From Helicobacter rappini (GTDB lineage Bacteria; Campylobacterota; Campylobacteria; Campylobacterales; Helicobacteraceae): DNA of 64,000 bases. Of this stretch, positions 36,559-45,264 are shown piece by piece. The translations under genes were made by a program, and so were the position numbers. Below the pieces are notes generated by a model. It was not told the DNA's origin, did no database searches, and saw nothing but the letters and a program-made list of their open reading frames with translations. The stretch lies in assembly GCF_900198625.1 (NCBI RefSeq), contig NZ_FZPK01000006.1:39288-103287 (forward strand). The letters are read 5' to 3'. Numbering within the stretch: the stretch's first letter is position 1; every line of letters begins with the position of its first letter.

Positions 36559-36939
36559 ATGATGACAAGCGGCTATATACACCCAGTAACAAATAGAGAC
36601 ATTACAGATTCCATTGCAAAACGCTCAATAGATTTCAATCGACATATTTTCAGCAATCAGTGCAAAAAGCAATATGTGCGATATGCGGCTGCTCCACTTA
36701 TTGGTGGCGGTGTATTGATTAATGAAGTATCGCAAGTGTTTTTATATGGATTAATGAGTGGTGTAGATGAAAAAGGTTTAGGTGCATTCGCATGGGATAT
36801 TCTCAAGGCACAAGGTAGAAAACTCAATAAGGCTGGTGTAGATTTAGAAAGTGATAAAGAGAATATAAAAGAGCTTGATTCTGTATTACAGGATTTATTG
36901 CCAAAAATACCGCTTTATAAGAATTTGGGTATTATTTAG
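36559..36939 (+). pseudogene. C-terminal part of the phase-variable methyltransferase
   Basis: The frame that would follow the G-tract (open from 36523) encodes about 138 residues, ending GIPLYKNLGII-like (KIPLYKNLGII). It includes GYIHPVTNRDITDSIAKRSIDFNR and FLYGLMSGVDEKGLGAFAWDIL, helical sequence in keeping with a methyltransferase regulatory domain. It has no ribosome-binding site of its own before the first ATG at 36559, so it is probably only made as part of the full-length protein when the tract length restores the frame. Confidence 0.75.
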
Positions 36940-37141
36940 AAAATAGTGCTAATAATAGGCTGGGATTGGATGCTAGATTCTAGCTTTAGTGTGTTTTAGT
37001 CAAAGATTTTGTGCTTTCAAAATTATTTAATGCTGTAATATGGTTTAAATGTGTTTTACTTGGAATCTAATCTTAGATTTAGTGCTATCTGCTATCAATT
37101 TTTGTAGCTTATTGCAATCATAGCAAAACTAAAAACCACAA

Positions 37142-37158
37142 GTTACACAGCATGTAAC
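37142..37158. promoter_or_regulatory. dyad GTTACA-N5-TGTAAC upstream of lutA, candidate operator
   Basis: Perfect 6-bp inverted repeat with a 5-nt spacer, 111 nt before the lutA ATG. The geometry suits a homodimeric transcription factor; which one is unknown. Confidence 0.4.
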
Positions 37159-37180
37159 CTTAATAAACATTTTTCATATC

Positions 37181-37200
37181 CATATTGTAAAAACAATATG
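37181..37200. promoter_or_regulatory. dyad CATATTGT-N4-ACAATATG upstream of lutA
   Basis: Perfect 8-bp inverted repeat with an AAAA loop, 69 nt before the lutA start. It could be a second operator or, if transcribed, a leader hairpin. There is no T-tract after it, so a terminator is unlikely. Confidence 0.4.
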
Positions 37201-37268
37201 ATTCTCTATAAACTCACAAAATTAAGGTTAGAATCTAGCCATGTAAAGATAGTGTGAAAGGAATGTGT

Positions 37269-38000
37269 ATGAAAAAAGTGTATTTTTTTGCGACTTGTTT
37301 GGGTGCGGCTGCTTATGCTGATACTTGTTTGCATGCGATACAGCTCTTGCAAAAAGAGGGTGTGGAAGTGATTTTTAAAAAAGACCAGACATGTTGCGGA
37401 CAGCCAAGCTATAATAGTGGTTATTATGATGAGACAAAAGAGGTAGTATTACATAATTTAGAGCTTTTTAAGGGTGATTATCCCATTATAATCCCTAGTG
37501 GTTCATGTGCGGGTATGATGAGAGAGGATTATAAAGAGCTTTTTTGTGGCACAAAATATGAAGAAGAAGTCAAACAATTTAGTTCTAGAATCTATGAGTT
37601 AAGCGAATATTTAGATAAAGTGTTGCAGGTAAGATACTTTGATGTCGGTGCGCCGATAAAAATCACATGGCATTCAAACTGCCATGCCTTGCGTGTTGCA
37701 AAATGTATAGCAAGTGCTAAAAATCTCTTAAGAAGCCTTAGTAATGTGGAGCTTGTAGAGCTTGAGAGAGAAGAAGAGTGTTGTGGATTTGGTGGGACTT
37801 TTAGTGTGAAAGAACCAGAAATCAGCCATGCTATGGTAAGCGAAAAGATTGCTGATATACAGGCTAGAAATATTGATTGCCTAGTATCTGCTGATGCGGG
37901 TTGCCTTATGAATATCAGTGGGGCTATGGCAAAAATGGGCGTAGATATCCAATCTATGCATCTTTATGATTTCCTTGCAAAACGCGTGGGGATAGCATAA
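37269..38000 (+). CDS. lutA: LutA/LldE-type Fe-S oxidoreductase subunit
   Basis: Cysteine-rich CCG-domain protein of the lactate utilisation (LutABC/LldEFG) type, related to heterodisulfide reductase subunit B. Two CCG domains are visible: an N-terminal one ending in TCCGQPSYNSGY (about residues 42-53) and a C-terminal one with WHSNCHAL and EECCGFGGTFSVK, then SADAGCLMNISG. These cysteines bind an iron-sulfur cluster for oxidation of L-lactate at the membrane. I place the start at the ATG 37269 (AAAGGA 6 nt upstream) instead of the GTG at 37254. LutB and LutC, normally adjacent, are not found downstream, so the gene appears orphaned here. Confidence 0.8.
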   Translation: MKKVYFFATCLGAAAYADTCLHAIQLLQKEGVEVIFKKDQTCCGQPSYNSGYYDETKEVVLHNLELFKGDYPIIIPSGSCAGMMREDYKELFCGTKYEEEVKQFSSRIYELSEYLDKVLQVRYFDVGAPIKITWHSNCHALRVAKCIASAKNLLRSLSNVELVELEREEECCGFGGTFSVKEPEISHAMVSEKIADIQARNIDCLVSADAGCLMNISGAMAKMGVDIQSMHLYDFLAKRVGIA

Positions 38001-38056
38001 TAAGGGTGTGGGGTTATTTAAGATAGATGGGAGTGTATGTCTAGAATTTAGTTTTT

Positions 38057-38278
38057 TTGATGATTGATGAATGTGAGTATGCAGTATTTATTCCTATCTT
38101 TATTTTAAATTGCCAAATAATCTGTATTCAGATATTCTATTGGGATCTAACTATATTCTTAAATAGGTTTAAATTTGTAGGGTTAGTTTTTTTGATGATT
38201 ATGTGTCTCTTTTGTGGGTTCATGTGTTTATCGTGTTGTAGTGTGCTAAATAAAAAATATGATGAATATGCAATCTAG
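38057..38278 (+). CDS. possible small membrane protein
   Basis: A 73-codon frame with two hydrophobic stretches (about residues 9-30 and 40-63, the latter FVGLVFLMIMCLFCGFMCLSCCSV) and a charged C-terminus (NKKYDEYAI). No good ribosome-binding site precedes it and composition is close to that of random AT-rich sequence. It lies in a 427-nt gap between lutA and the convergent pse genes, where I see nothing else. Low confidence. Confidence 0.25.
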   Translation: MMIDECEYAVFIPIFILNCQIICIQIFYWDLTIFLNRFKFVGLVFLMIMCLFCGFMCLSCCSVLNKKYDEYAI

Positions 38279-38427
38279 TGATTAGGGCTTTTGCTTGGAT
38301 TTTTAAGTTTAGAATCTTTGCGTGTTGGGTTTCTAAAATTGTTATATTCCATACCTTATAATCCACTTAATATGCAAGTTATCTAAGAAATTAAACCTAT
38401 ATGAGCTTTCTAAGACACAAATCTCAA

Positions 38428-40047
38428 TCACTCTAAATGTGGATTTTTCATGCCATATAGCAAGACATTGTGGAAAGTTTCAGTGTTGTTTTCATAGACT
38501 CTAAAGCCATTTGCTAAAGTGCCAAGATAGGAAAAACCTTCTTTTTCATAGAAGTTTAGTGCATGTGTATTTGTGGCAACGACTTCAAGGTAAAGCATGT
38601 AAAGATTATAATGGCAAAAAGCAATATGCTGTATCATCTGCATGAGTATATGCCCATATCGCTTTGTTTTATGTTTTGCTAAAAATGGATTTTTATAGAT
38701 TCCAAGATAGGCGTTTTTGTGCTTGAGATTAATGCGTGAAAAGCTAATGACACCTATATCATGCGTAGTGTTTCCATCTATTGTTTGCAGAGATTCTGTA
38801 TCTTTTACAAGGAAATATTTCGCATGTTCATCATAAGGCAAGGATTGCAAAAAGTTAATATGGGATTGTTCGCTAATTACGCTACTGCCATACATTCTCT
38901 CTCGCACAAAAGGGTGATTCCTATATGTGAGTATATTCATAGAATCTTTATGGCTTAAGTTGCAAAAATCAAATGCACTGCATCCATCAAGCTGAAAGTT
39001 TTTTGCTTTTATCTCTTGTTTAGCTTTTAGCGTGTGATTAAGTGCATTAAAGATTAACTCTGTAACAAAGTCTTTTGTATGTGTGCCAATCTCTGGCTTT
39101 AAGGTGCTAATAGAATCTAGACTTTCAAATATCGTGGATTGCAGGGGCAGTGTGATTGTGCGGATTAGATTCTGCTTTTCTAATGTGCTTATTTGTATGT
39201 CTTGATTTGTCGCTAGATTTATTGCAAAGACTTTTGGGCAGAGTTTCAAAGATTCAAATAAGATTCCACCGCCTGATACGATGCAATGCTTTGCTTGTGC
39301 TAAAAGTGTGGCAACTTCTGCCTGTGTGATGTTAGAATAGATTCTATAAGGATTCATAGAATCTATGTTGTCGCATAGATATTTGCTTTTAAGCAAACTG
39401 CCCTTATAATTGGGTCCAACAACCACTACAATGCTTTTTGCAAAGCTTAGTAACTGCGTAAAAATCTCACTACTTATATCCTTAGAATCTTCACCACCTA
39501 AACATACAAAAAATTCACTCTCTCTCTTGCTATTTGTAATATCTAGGCTATACAAAAATGGGTGCAATAACGCATACTTTAAGCCTGAAAATATATACCC
39601 TTTTATCTCACTATCTATTGTCTGTGTGTTATAGAATCCATTGAGATTAAGTAAAAAAAGCTTTGCCTTTGTGTTATTTCTCTCTCTCACAATGCGTTTT
39701 AAAAACTCAAAATGTCTGCCATCATCATCAAAGATTACAAGCACATTGCTAGATTCTAAAAAAGGGGTAAAATCACATATTTGATAGCTATCGATGATAC
39801 AAATATCGCTATGAAGTAATGCCTTATTCTCTATCTCTTCCCATTGCAATGCAAGTGGATAGCATGCTGCTTCTTTGCCTTCAATCCTGCCTTGTGTTGC
39901 GATAAAATCCTTAAAAGTCGCATTCCCTCGCACAAAAAAATCGACATTATACCCCATACTAACAAACACTCTGGCAAGATTATAGCACCTTGCAACATGC
40001 CCTAAACCTAAGCCTTTTTCACTCTCTGTTAATATGCGTATTTTCAT
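38428..40047 (-). CDS. fused PseG-PseH (pseudaminic acid biosynthesis)
   Basis: Bifunctional enzyme of CMP-pseudaminic acid synthesis, needed for flagellin glycosylation. Residues about 1-340 are PseG, the UDP-sugar hydrolase, with GLGLGHVARC and its catalytic His at position 17, LVIFDDDGRHF, and the GT-B-like CIVSGGGILFESLKL region. Residues about 365-539 are PseH, the acetyl-CoA N-acetyltransferase (GNAT), with TYRNHPFVRERMYGSSVI, IGVISFSRINLKHKNAYLGIY and LEVVATNTHALNFYEKEGF. These are two separate steps (PseH before PseG), usually separate genes. The start overlaps the pseF stop by 4 nt (ATGA), so they are coupled. Confidence 0.85.
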   Translation of the reverse strand: MKIRILTESEKGLGLGHVARCYNLARVFVSMGYNVDFFVRGNATFKDFIATQGRIEGKEAACYPLALQWEEIENKALLHSDICIIDSYQICDFTPFLESSNVLVIFDDDGRHFEFLKRIVRERNNTKAKLFLLNLNGFYNTQTIDSEIKGYIFSGLKYALLHPFLYSLDITNSKRESEFFVCLGGEDSKDISSEIFTQLLSFAKSIVVVVGPNYKGSLLKSKYLCDNIDSMNPYRIYSNITQAEVATLLAQAKHCIVSGGGILFESLKLCPKVFAINLATNQDIQISTLEKQNLIRTITLPLQSTIFESLDSISTLKPEIGTHTKDFVTELIFNALNHTLKAKQEIKAKNFQLDGCSAFDFCNLSHKDSMNILTYRNHPFVRERMYGSSVISEQSHINFLQSLPYDEHAKYFLVKDTESLQTIDGNTTHDIGVISFSRINLKHKNAYLGIYKNPFLAKHKTKRYGHILMQMIQHIAFCHYNLYMLYLEVVATNTHALNFYEKEGFSYLGTLANGFRVYENNTETFHNVLLYGMKNPHLE

Positions 40048-41189
40048 ACCCCGCCCTTATTGATATGGCTAAAAAGGCTCTCTGCAATCGCTAAATCAAG
40101 CATGGTATCAATATCATGTGCGTGCTGCATAGTGATCCCCATGCTTTTATCTCCAAGTAAAGGAATCTCTTTTAGGAAACTTTCTGCCCTGCCTAAATAA
40201 AACTGCCCCGCATCGATAAAAGCCTGTGGCAAATCCTGCGAACGAGTGCCTATAAACTCTGGAAATAAGAAGTTTAAATGCCCAGACTCATCAAGGCAAA
40301 AGGAACGAAATGTCTTTGAGGCTTCAAGCATGGAGACTATATAGGCTGTGCTTGGATTCTTATCAAGCATAAAGCAAGATTCTAAAATAATCTCTTCTGT
40401 GGCAAACATCGCAGTGGCATAAAGGCATAGGACTTTTGAGTGTGGAAATATTTGTAATGTGGGTTTGTTTTGTGTTATGTTTTTATTGCTTTGTAATGTT
40501 GCGTTGTTGTTTTTTAAGATGCTTTTGTGGTTTTCAAAAAATGTTTTATTTTGTGATTTGTCGCTTATGTGTAGTGTATCTTTGGCATTTTTAGAATCGC
40601 TTGTATTTGCATTTTCTGTGTTTTGTGCGTGATTGTTAGATTTTAGTTTCTTATCAAATTCTATGTGGGCTGATGGGTTTAGAATAGAATTTTTAGAATC
40701 TAAAATCCTATCATGTTGAGCCTTTGAAAAAGGTGAAATATCTCTATTTGATATGCTAGATATTTCTCTACACTTAATATGACAATCACTAGAATCATCA
40801 CTAGAATCTAAACTCTTATTATTTTGTGATTTATGTCTAAGTGTATTAGAATCAAATAAACTAGAGAAAAGCAACTTAGAATCTAATAATCCCTTATCAA
40901 AAGAATCAACCTTGATAAAAGGCAATAAAGCATGGATAATCACAGGTAAAGTCGGTGTCATATCATCTGCTAAGGCTTTATCTCTAAGCAATGGATATGC
41001 CCCTAAGTTTTTAGCAAACTCCAGCATAGAGTAGTCATCACTGCTTACAATCACATTATCACTAAGCTTTTTTGCTAACTCTATACTTATCTCAAGCATA
41101 GGTATGCCACAAAAGGGCTGCATATTTTTTCTAGGAATCCTTTTGCTACCACCACGAGCTGGGATAATCACACAATCAATTTGTTTCAC
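40044..41189 (-). CDS. pseF: pseudaminic acid cytidylyltransferase with repeat insert
   Basis: Activates pseudaminic acid with CTP to give CMP-Pse for flagellin glycosylation. The N-terminal CMP-sugar synthetase signature IIPARGGSKRIPRKN (about residues 7-21), PMLEISIELAKKL and VIVSSDDYSMLEFAKNLGA are intact. The C-terminal part resumes at KVLCLYATAMFATEEIILES and ends with GITMQHAHDIDTMLDLAIAE. Between them, about residues 88-250, lies a ~160-aa insert rich in Asn/Ser/Lys/Asp (CHIKCREISS...FSKAQHDRILDSKNS...) made of the dispersed palindrome and octamer repeats. Without it the length would be a normal ~220 aa. Coupled to pseG-pseH. Confidence 0.88.
   Translation of the reverse strand: MKQIDCVIIPARGGSKRIPRKNMQPFCGIPMLEISIELAKKLSDNVIVSSDDYSMLEFAKNLGAYPLLRDKALADDMTPTLPVIIHALLPFIKVDSFDKGLLDSKLLFSSLFDSNTLRHKSQNNKSLDSSDDSSDCHIKCREISSISNRDISPFSKAQHDRILDSKNSILNPSAHIEFDKKLKSNNHAQNTENANTSDSKNAKDTLHISDKSQNKTFFENHKSILKNNNATLQSNKNITQNKPTLQIFPHSKVLCLYATAMFATEEIILESCFMLDKNPSTAYIVSMLEASKTFRSFCLDESGHLNFLFPEFIGTRSQDLPQAFIDAGQFYLGRAESFLKEIPLLGDKSMGITMQHAHDIDTMLDLAIAESLFSHINKGGV
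40709..40785. repeat. palindromic dispersed repeat inside pseF
   Basis: Left arm TATCATGTTGAGCCTTTGAA ... GTGAAATATCTC; right arm TAGATATTTCTCTACACTTA then ATATGACAA. Head-to-head arms about 33 nt long with a short ATTTGATATGC centre, in frame in pseF. Confidence 0.8.
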
Positions 41190-41322
41190 ACGTATATTCC
41201 TTAAATGTCATTAACATGTGATAAGCAAATCCCATTCACCCTATACGCAAAAGATTCACAAATAAGTCTCAATCGTTATACATATTACAGAATCTTGCAA
41301 TATGTAAAGTCATATCACTGCA

Positions 41323-42105
41323 TTAAAACCAAGGCATAGAATCAGTTGCAGTGCGTTTGCGGATATTTTTCATTTGATAGAATCCAATAATCCACAACAC
41401 AACAGCCGCAACAATAACCAACCAACCGATAAAAATAACTGCTGTTATGCTTCCAATAATATTTGCATAGAAAGCCCAAAGCAAGAATTTCTGCTCGGTA
41501 ACAAAAGCTAATTCTCTAAAAAATAAGAGATTATATACAAGTGCCGCAATACTACCAACAATAAGCAATATCACCGCTACAACAAGCCCAAATCCACCAG
41601 CCGAGCTATACCCAGCCATACCCCCAAGTAACGCAGTTCCACCAAAAATCATAGCCAAAATAAGTGCCACCACCACAATCGCGATAGAGAGAATAAAATT
41701 TTTAAACAAAGTTGGACTTTCACTTGTGCGTTTTGTCCCAAGCACAGCCAACACAAACAGCACAAACCCAGCAATTATCAAAACACCTCCAATCACCCAG
41801 CCTATAAATGGAATCAAAAAAATAAAGTTCCCACCAAAATAAAGCCCAATAGCAAGTAAAAACTTAAAGCGAATACTTTGTGTGTCATTTGCCATAAGCT
41901 GCCCTTGAATATTTGCCATATTAATACTGCCACCTGTGATGAAAATATTTTTTGCCACCTTTTCACTCGCTTCAAAATCCACCTCACAGCCCGTGAGATT
42001 TTCCACACTCCTACCCTCTAGATTTGACACATCACTTGCTTCAAAAGTGTAGCGATTGCCATCTTCACCGCTAATTAAACTCGGTGCTAAAACTTTACCT
42101 TTCAT
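41323..42105 (-). CDS. DUF996-like integral membrane protein
   Basis: A 260-residue protein with a ~70-aa soluble N-terminal region (MKGKVLAPSLISGEDGNRYTFEASDV..., beta-rich) and five or six hydrophobic spans from about residue 85 to 245, several Gly/Ala/Val-rich. The short cytoplasmic C-terminus is RKRTATDSMPWF. The membrane part resembles DUF996-type bacterial and archaeal membrane proteins of unknown function. The N-terminal part may be an OB-like add-on. It stands alone between pseF and the ArsB-like gene on the same strand. No function is assigned. Confidence 0.55.
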   Translation of the reverse strand: MKGKVLAPSLISGEDGNRYTFEASDVSNLEGRSVENLTGCEVDFEASEKVAKNIFITGGSINMANIQGQLMANDTQSIRFKFLLAIGLYFGGNFIFLIPFIGWVIGGVLIIAGFVLFVLAVLGTKRTSESPTLFKNFILSIAIVVVALILAMIFGGTALLGGMAGYSSAGGFGLVVAVILLIVGSIAALVYNLLFFRELAFVTEQKFLLWAFYANIIGSITAVIFIGWLVIVAAVVLWIIGFYQMKNIRKRTATDSMPWF

Positions 42106-42163
42106 AGTTGCCCTTTTTCTTAAAATAAAGCTAGAATTGTAGTATTTTAAGATTAATTTAAAC

Positions 42164-43540
42164 TTAAAATGATATTAAACTTGCATACACCACAAGCCCC
42201 AAAAGCCCCACACACAGCATAAAAGGCACAATAAGCATTGCCACTAACATATACCGCCAAAAGCTAATATAAATGCCATATCGCTTAAGACTAAAAAGCC
42301 AAAGCAGTGTAGCAAGTGAGCCAATGGGAGTAATCTTTGCCCCGACATTGCAGCCGAGCAGATGAGCGTAAATTAGCAACTCCCTAGAGCTAGAATCTAA
42401 CCCCACAAAGTCGCCTAAAGCAAGATTCCCAAGCATTACCATAGGCAGATTATTAATAAGGCTTGAGCCAAGTGAGCTAATCGCACCAACGCTAAAGATT
42501 TGTGTGAGAGTGTGTGTAGAAAAACTATCGCTTAGGGAATCATCAAGGAAAAACGCAAAAATATCACGCATAAAAGAGCTTGTAGAATGCAGTCCAAACA
42601 CCACGATAAAAAGCCCTAAAGAAAATACCACAATCCCAAAGGGCGAAGCCTTAAGACAGGGCAGAATCTCAATCTTTTTATACGCAAGAATAAGGCTAAG
42701 AGCCGCACATAAAAGCGTGAAAGAAGAAAGCGGGAGAGCAAAAGCATTTGCTATAAAAATCCCGCATAAAAGCAAGAAAAGCAGGGCAAAACAGATAATA
42801 ATCACGCTTTGTTGTGGCATTGTGCTAGATTCTACACCGCTAGATTCCGCATTTGGAATCTTAACCCTTAAGATTCTAGGCAATCTCTTACGCACAAGGA
42901 TAAAAAAGCAAAGACTAGCAATGATGATAAAAATTTGTGGCAGTGCCATAACCTTGCTAAAATCTAGGGCATTAAGGTTAAAAAAATGCAAGGCAATGAT
43001 ATTTGTGAGATTTGAAATCACAAAGGTGTTTGAAGCAAAATCACTTACAAAACTCACAATAAGCAGGAAAATCACAAGCGGTGTTAGAATCTGCGTTGAA
43101 TTTTTAGAATCTAGCTTAGATTCCATATCTTTAGAATCTAGTTTGCCAAAAAGGGCGATGATGAGTGGTGTTAGGATTAAAATTGCACCATCATTGGCAA
43201 AAAATGCTCCCAAAAATCCCCCAAAAAGCACAATAAACACATAAAATTTAAGACTAGAAATGCCCCCGCACTCCCCCTTTTCACTTAAAAATCTTAGAAT
43301 CTTATAGGCTAAAAAGTCAAAGAATAAGAGCTTTTCAAGCACAATGCAAAAGATGATGAGACCAACAAGTGTGAGTGTGCTATCCCATACCATATTCCAC
43401 ACAAATGCCACATCTCCAAAACCTACAACCCCAAATCCCAAGCAAAGCAACGCCCCAAGAGAGCTATACACCCACAAGGGCAACTTAAAAGGACGGATAT
43501 AAATGCAAAGCAAAGTCAGTGTAAAAATGAGAAAACTCAC
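42164..43540 (-). CDS. ArsB/NhaD-type anion or Na+/H+ permease
   Basis: A 458-residue polytopic membrane protein of the ion transporter superfamily (ArsB, NhaD, SLC13-like), with about eleven spans. Family-like motifs are FLGAFFANDGAILILTPLIIALFGK (about residues 109-133), SDFASNTFVISNLTNIIAL and, in the second half, NLPMVMLGNLALGD then LLGCNVGAKITPIGSLATLLWL (typical G-N-x-G-x-x-x-T-P-x-G-S). It could extrude arsenite or exchange other anions; no ars operon genes are adjacent, so arsenic resistance is not implied. A cytoplasmic loop holds a short DSKDMESKLDSKNSTQ octamer-derived insert (about 134-149). Confidence 0.75.
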   Translation of the reverse strand: MSFLIFTLTLLCIYIRPFKLPLWVYSSLGALLCLGFGVVGFGDVAFVWNMVWDSTLTLVGLIIFCIVLEKLLFFDFLAYKILRFLSEKGECGGISSLKFYVFIVLFGGFLGAFFANDGAILILTPLIIALFGKLDSKDMESKLDSKNSTQILTPLVIFLLIVSFVSDFASNTFVISNLTNIIALHFFNLNALDFSKVMALPQIFIIIASLCFFILVRKRLPRILRVKIPNAESSGVESSTMPQQSVIIICFALLFLLLCGIFIANAFALPLSSFTLLCAALSLILAYKKIEILPCLKASPFGIVVFSLGLFIVVFGLHSTSSFMRDIFAFFLDDSLSDSFSTHTLTQIFSVGAISSLGSSLINNLPMVMLGNLALGDFVGLDSSSRELLIYAHLLGCNVGAKITPIGSLATLLWLFSLKRYGIYISFWRYMLVAMLIVPFMLCVGLLGLVVYASLISF

Positions 43541-43740
43541 GAAATTAGCCTTATGAATGAAATTTAGGAAACTAGAACTCTGTCAAATTTGGATAGGACA
43601 GAGGGTTTGGGGCGTAATTTTTAGAAACTAGAATCTTGCCGTATCTGCAAAATGTGAGCATAAGCCATAAACCTAAACTTGCAAAAATCTTTATGGATCG
43701 CGCGAACCATAATATGAAAAATCTCCTTTAGATTCCATAT

Positions 43741-43772
43741 TAGATGTTTTTGCTACGCTCAACATGACAAGG
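43741..43772. repeat. single arm of dispersed repeat, intergenic
   Basis: TAGATGTTTTTGCTACGCTC then AACATGACAAGG lies between the ArsB-like gene and the Hof-like OMP gene. A strongly degenerate partner (ATAATATGAAAAATCTCC) may precede it at about 43710. Confidence 0.65.
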
Positions 43773-43827
43773 ATTAGAATCTAACCCTATTTACACTCAC
43801 CCTAAAAGTGTAGATTTAAAACCCACA

Positions 43828-45075
43828 CTAAATGGAGATTCTAAAATATCCGCGTATGATTGTATATTGATTTCCGCCATAGAAGTTAATCGCTGGGGTG
43901 TTGTTATATACGCCTGTGAGATTTAGTCCTACTTTGCCTTTCATGTAGGTTCTAAGCTGTCCATAGCGATCTCTTTGTCGCCATATGGGAAACTCACTCT
44001 CACCTTTTATCTCAAAGCTTGTTACACTTCCAGTAGGCAAAAAGCTACCACGCACACTAGCTTTTATCTCAAAGAGATTATCCCAATGAAAACCCACACT
44101 CCCATAAGTCGTAATAGCCCCCGCCCAAAACATACCAACGGTGTATTTAAATGGTGTGAGTTGCCCATAATAATCTATGAGTTCTGCTCCACTTGGTGTA
44201 ACGCCTATAAGCCCTACCTTTGCTTCTACTAAATCAAGGTATTTTACTTTTTGTTCTAGCCATGCAATCCCCGCCATATCTTGATTTGTGCTACCAGCAT
44301 GTGCGGCTAACTCAAATTTATGATTAACATTTGCAGGGAAGGTATGCGGATAGTATTTGTTGTAACCTGCTACATGTAGCTTTGTCTCCATTTTAATATC
44401 ATGCGTAATGTAATAAGACATTGCCGCTTTCACACCAAAGGTAGTAAAAAATCCAGTAAAATAGAGATAAGGTTGTAAATGTATATGCTTTGGCAACTCA
44501 AAATCGGCACTTAATAAATATGTCCCAAAGCTGCTTAAATCTGTGCGAAATGGCGTTACATACTCATTTGTTACCATAGCACTACCATAAGATGCTAAAA
44601 ACTCTAGTGTCGTGTAAGGAAGCGCACTATATCCTACTTGAAATCCTTGAGAATAGTAGGTATTCCATTCAGAGTTTGCCTTATATCTCCCTGCTATTGC
44701 GTGTAAGCCTAGCTTATTATCCAGATAATCCACATAGGCGGTATTAAAAAGAAATATTTGCTTTACATCATTATAGGTTTCACCATGTCCATGACTAAAA
44801 TCAAGAATAGGTGCGGCAAGTAGCATACCTGCCGCAGCTTTCAATCCATTATATCTCGCAGTAGAATAGTAGCCTAGAAAAGTCGCATCAAGGAATGTAA
44901 TCTCATCGCCAAATGCTTGTTGATAGAATATAGACGCCGAAAGCTCATGTGATGCCTTATTCCACAACGCATCGATTAAGCTTTGCGTGCTTGGCTCGTA
45001 AGGTTTGGGTGCTGCAGCATTAAGGATAAATGGGAATAAAGCACAGCTTATAAGACTACTTTTTTTCATTAGCAT
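43828..45075 (-). CDS. Hof-like outer membrane porin
   Basis: A 415-residue outer membrane protein. The signal peptide (KKSSLISCALFPFILNAAA) is followed by the conserved N-terminal PKPYEPSTQSLIDALWNKASHELSASIFYQQAFGDE. Many amphipathic beta strands follow, ending in YTIIRGYFRISI. The pattern (KASGxxxxxY-type start, LGLHAIAGRYKANSEWNTYYSQGFQVGY, GVKAAMSYYITHD) fits the Helicobacter Hof/OprD-like porin group. Two start codons are equally plausible: ATG 45075 and ATG 45069, each with an AGG at suitable spacing in AGGTAGGT. Monocistronic and convergent with nothing close. Confidence 0.7.
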   Translation of the reverse strand: MLMKKSSLISCALFPFILNAAAPKPYEPSTQSLIDALWNKASHELSASIFYQQAFGDEITFLDATFLGYYSTARYNGLKAAAGMLLAAPILDFSHGHGETYNDVKQIFLFNTAYVDYLDNKLGLHAIAGRYKANSEWNTYYSQGFQVGYSALPYTTLEFLASYGSAMVTNEYVTPFRTDLSSFGTYLLSADFELPKHIHLQPYLYFTGFFTTFGVKAAMSYYITHDIKMETKLHVAGYNKYYPHTFPANVNHKFELAAHAGSTNQDMAGIAWLEQKVKYLDLVEAKVGLIGVTPSGAELIDYYGQLTPFKYTVGMFWAGAITTYGSVGFHWDNLFEIKASVRGSFLPTGSVTSFEIKGESEFPIWRQRDRYGQLRTYMKGKVGLNLTGVYNNTPAINFYGGNQYTIIRGYFRISI

Positions 45076-45264
45076 ACCTACCTAATTAAAATCTAGCTTA
45101 ATTAAAGATCTAGCTTAGTTAAAAGATAAAAGATTCTATGTTAAGCAAGGGTTTAGAATCTCGTGCAAAGCGATAAAAAGGATTCTAGCAAAAATCAATC
45201 CAAAGTCATTATAAATTTGAATTTTACTCGCATTTTTGATAAAATCATAATAAAAAGGTTTTTC

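Larger units (their letters stand above)
36940..37268. other. spacer upstream of lutA-like gene
   Basis: A 329-nt AT-rich spacer. Its notable content is two adjacent perfect dyads at 37142-37158 and 37181-37200 (listed separately). AAAGGA at 37257-37262 is the ribosome site for the ATG at 37269. Confidence 0.45.

Noticed and set aside
42504..43244. 246-codon frame antisense to the ArsB-like permease
   Set aside because: Lys/Arg/Ile-rich translation with no motifs; explained by codon bias of the opposite-strand membrane protein gene.
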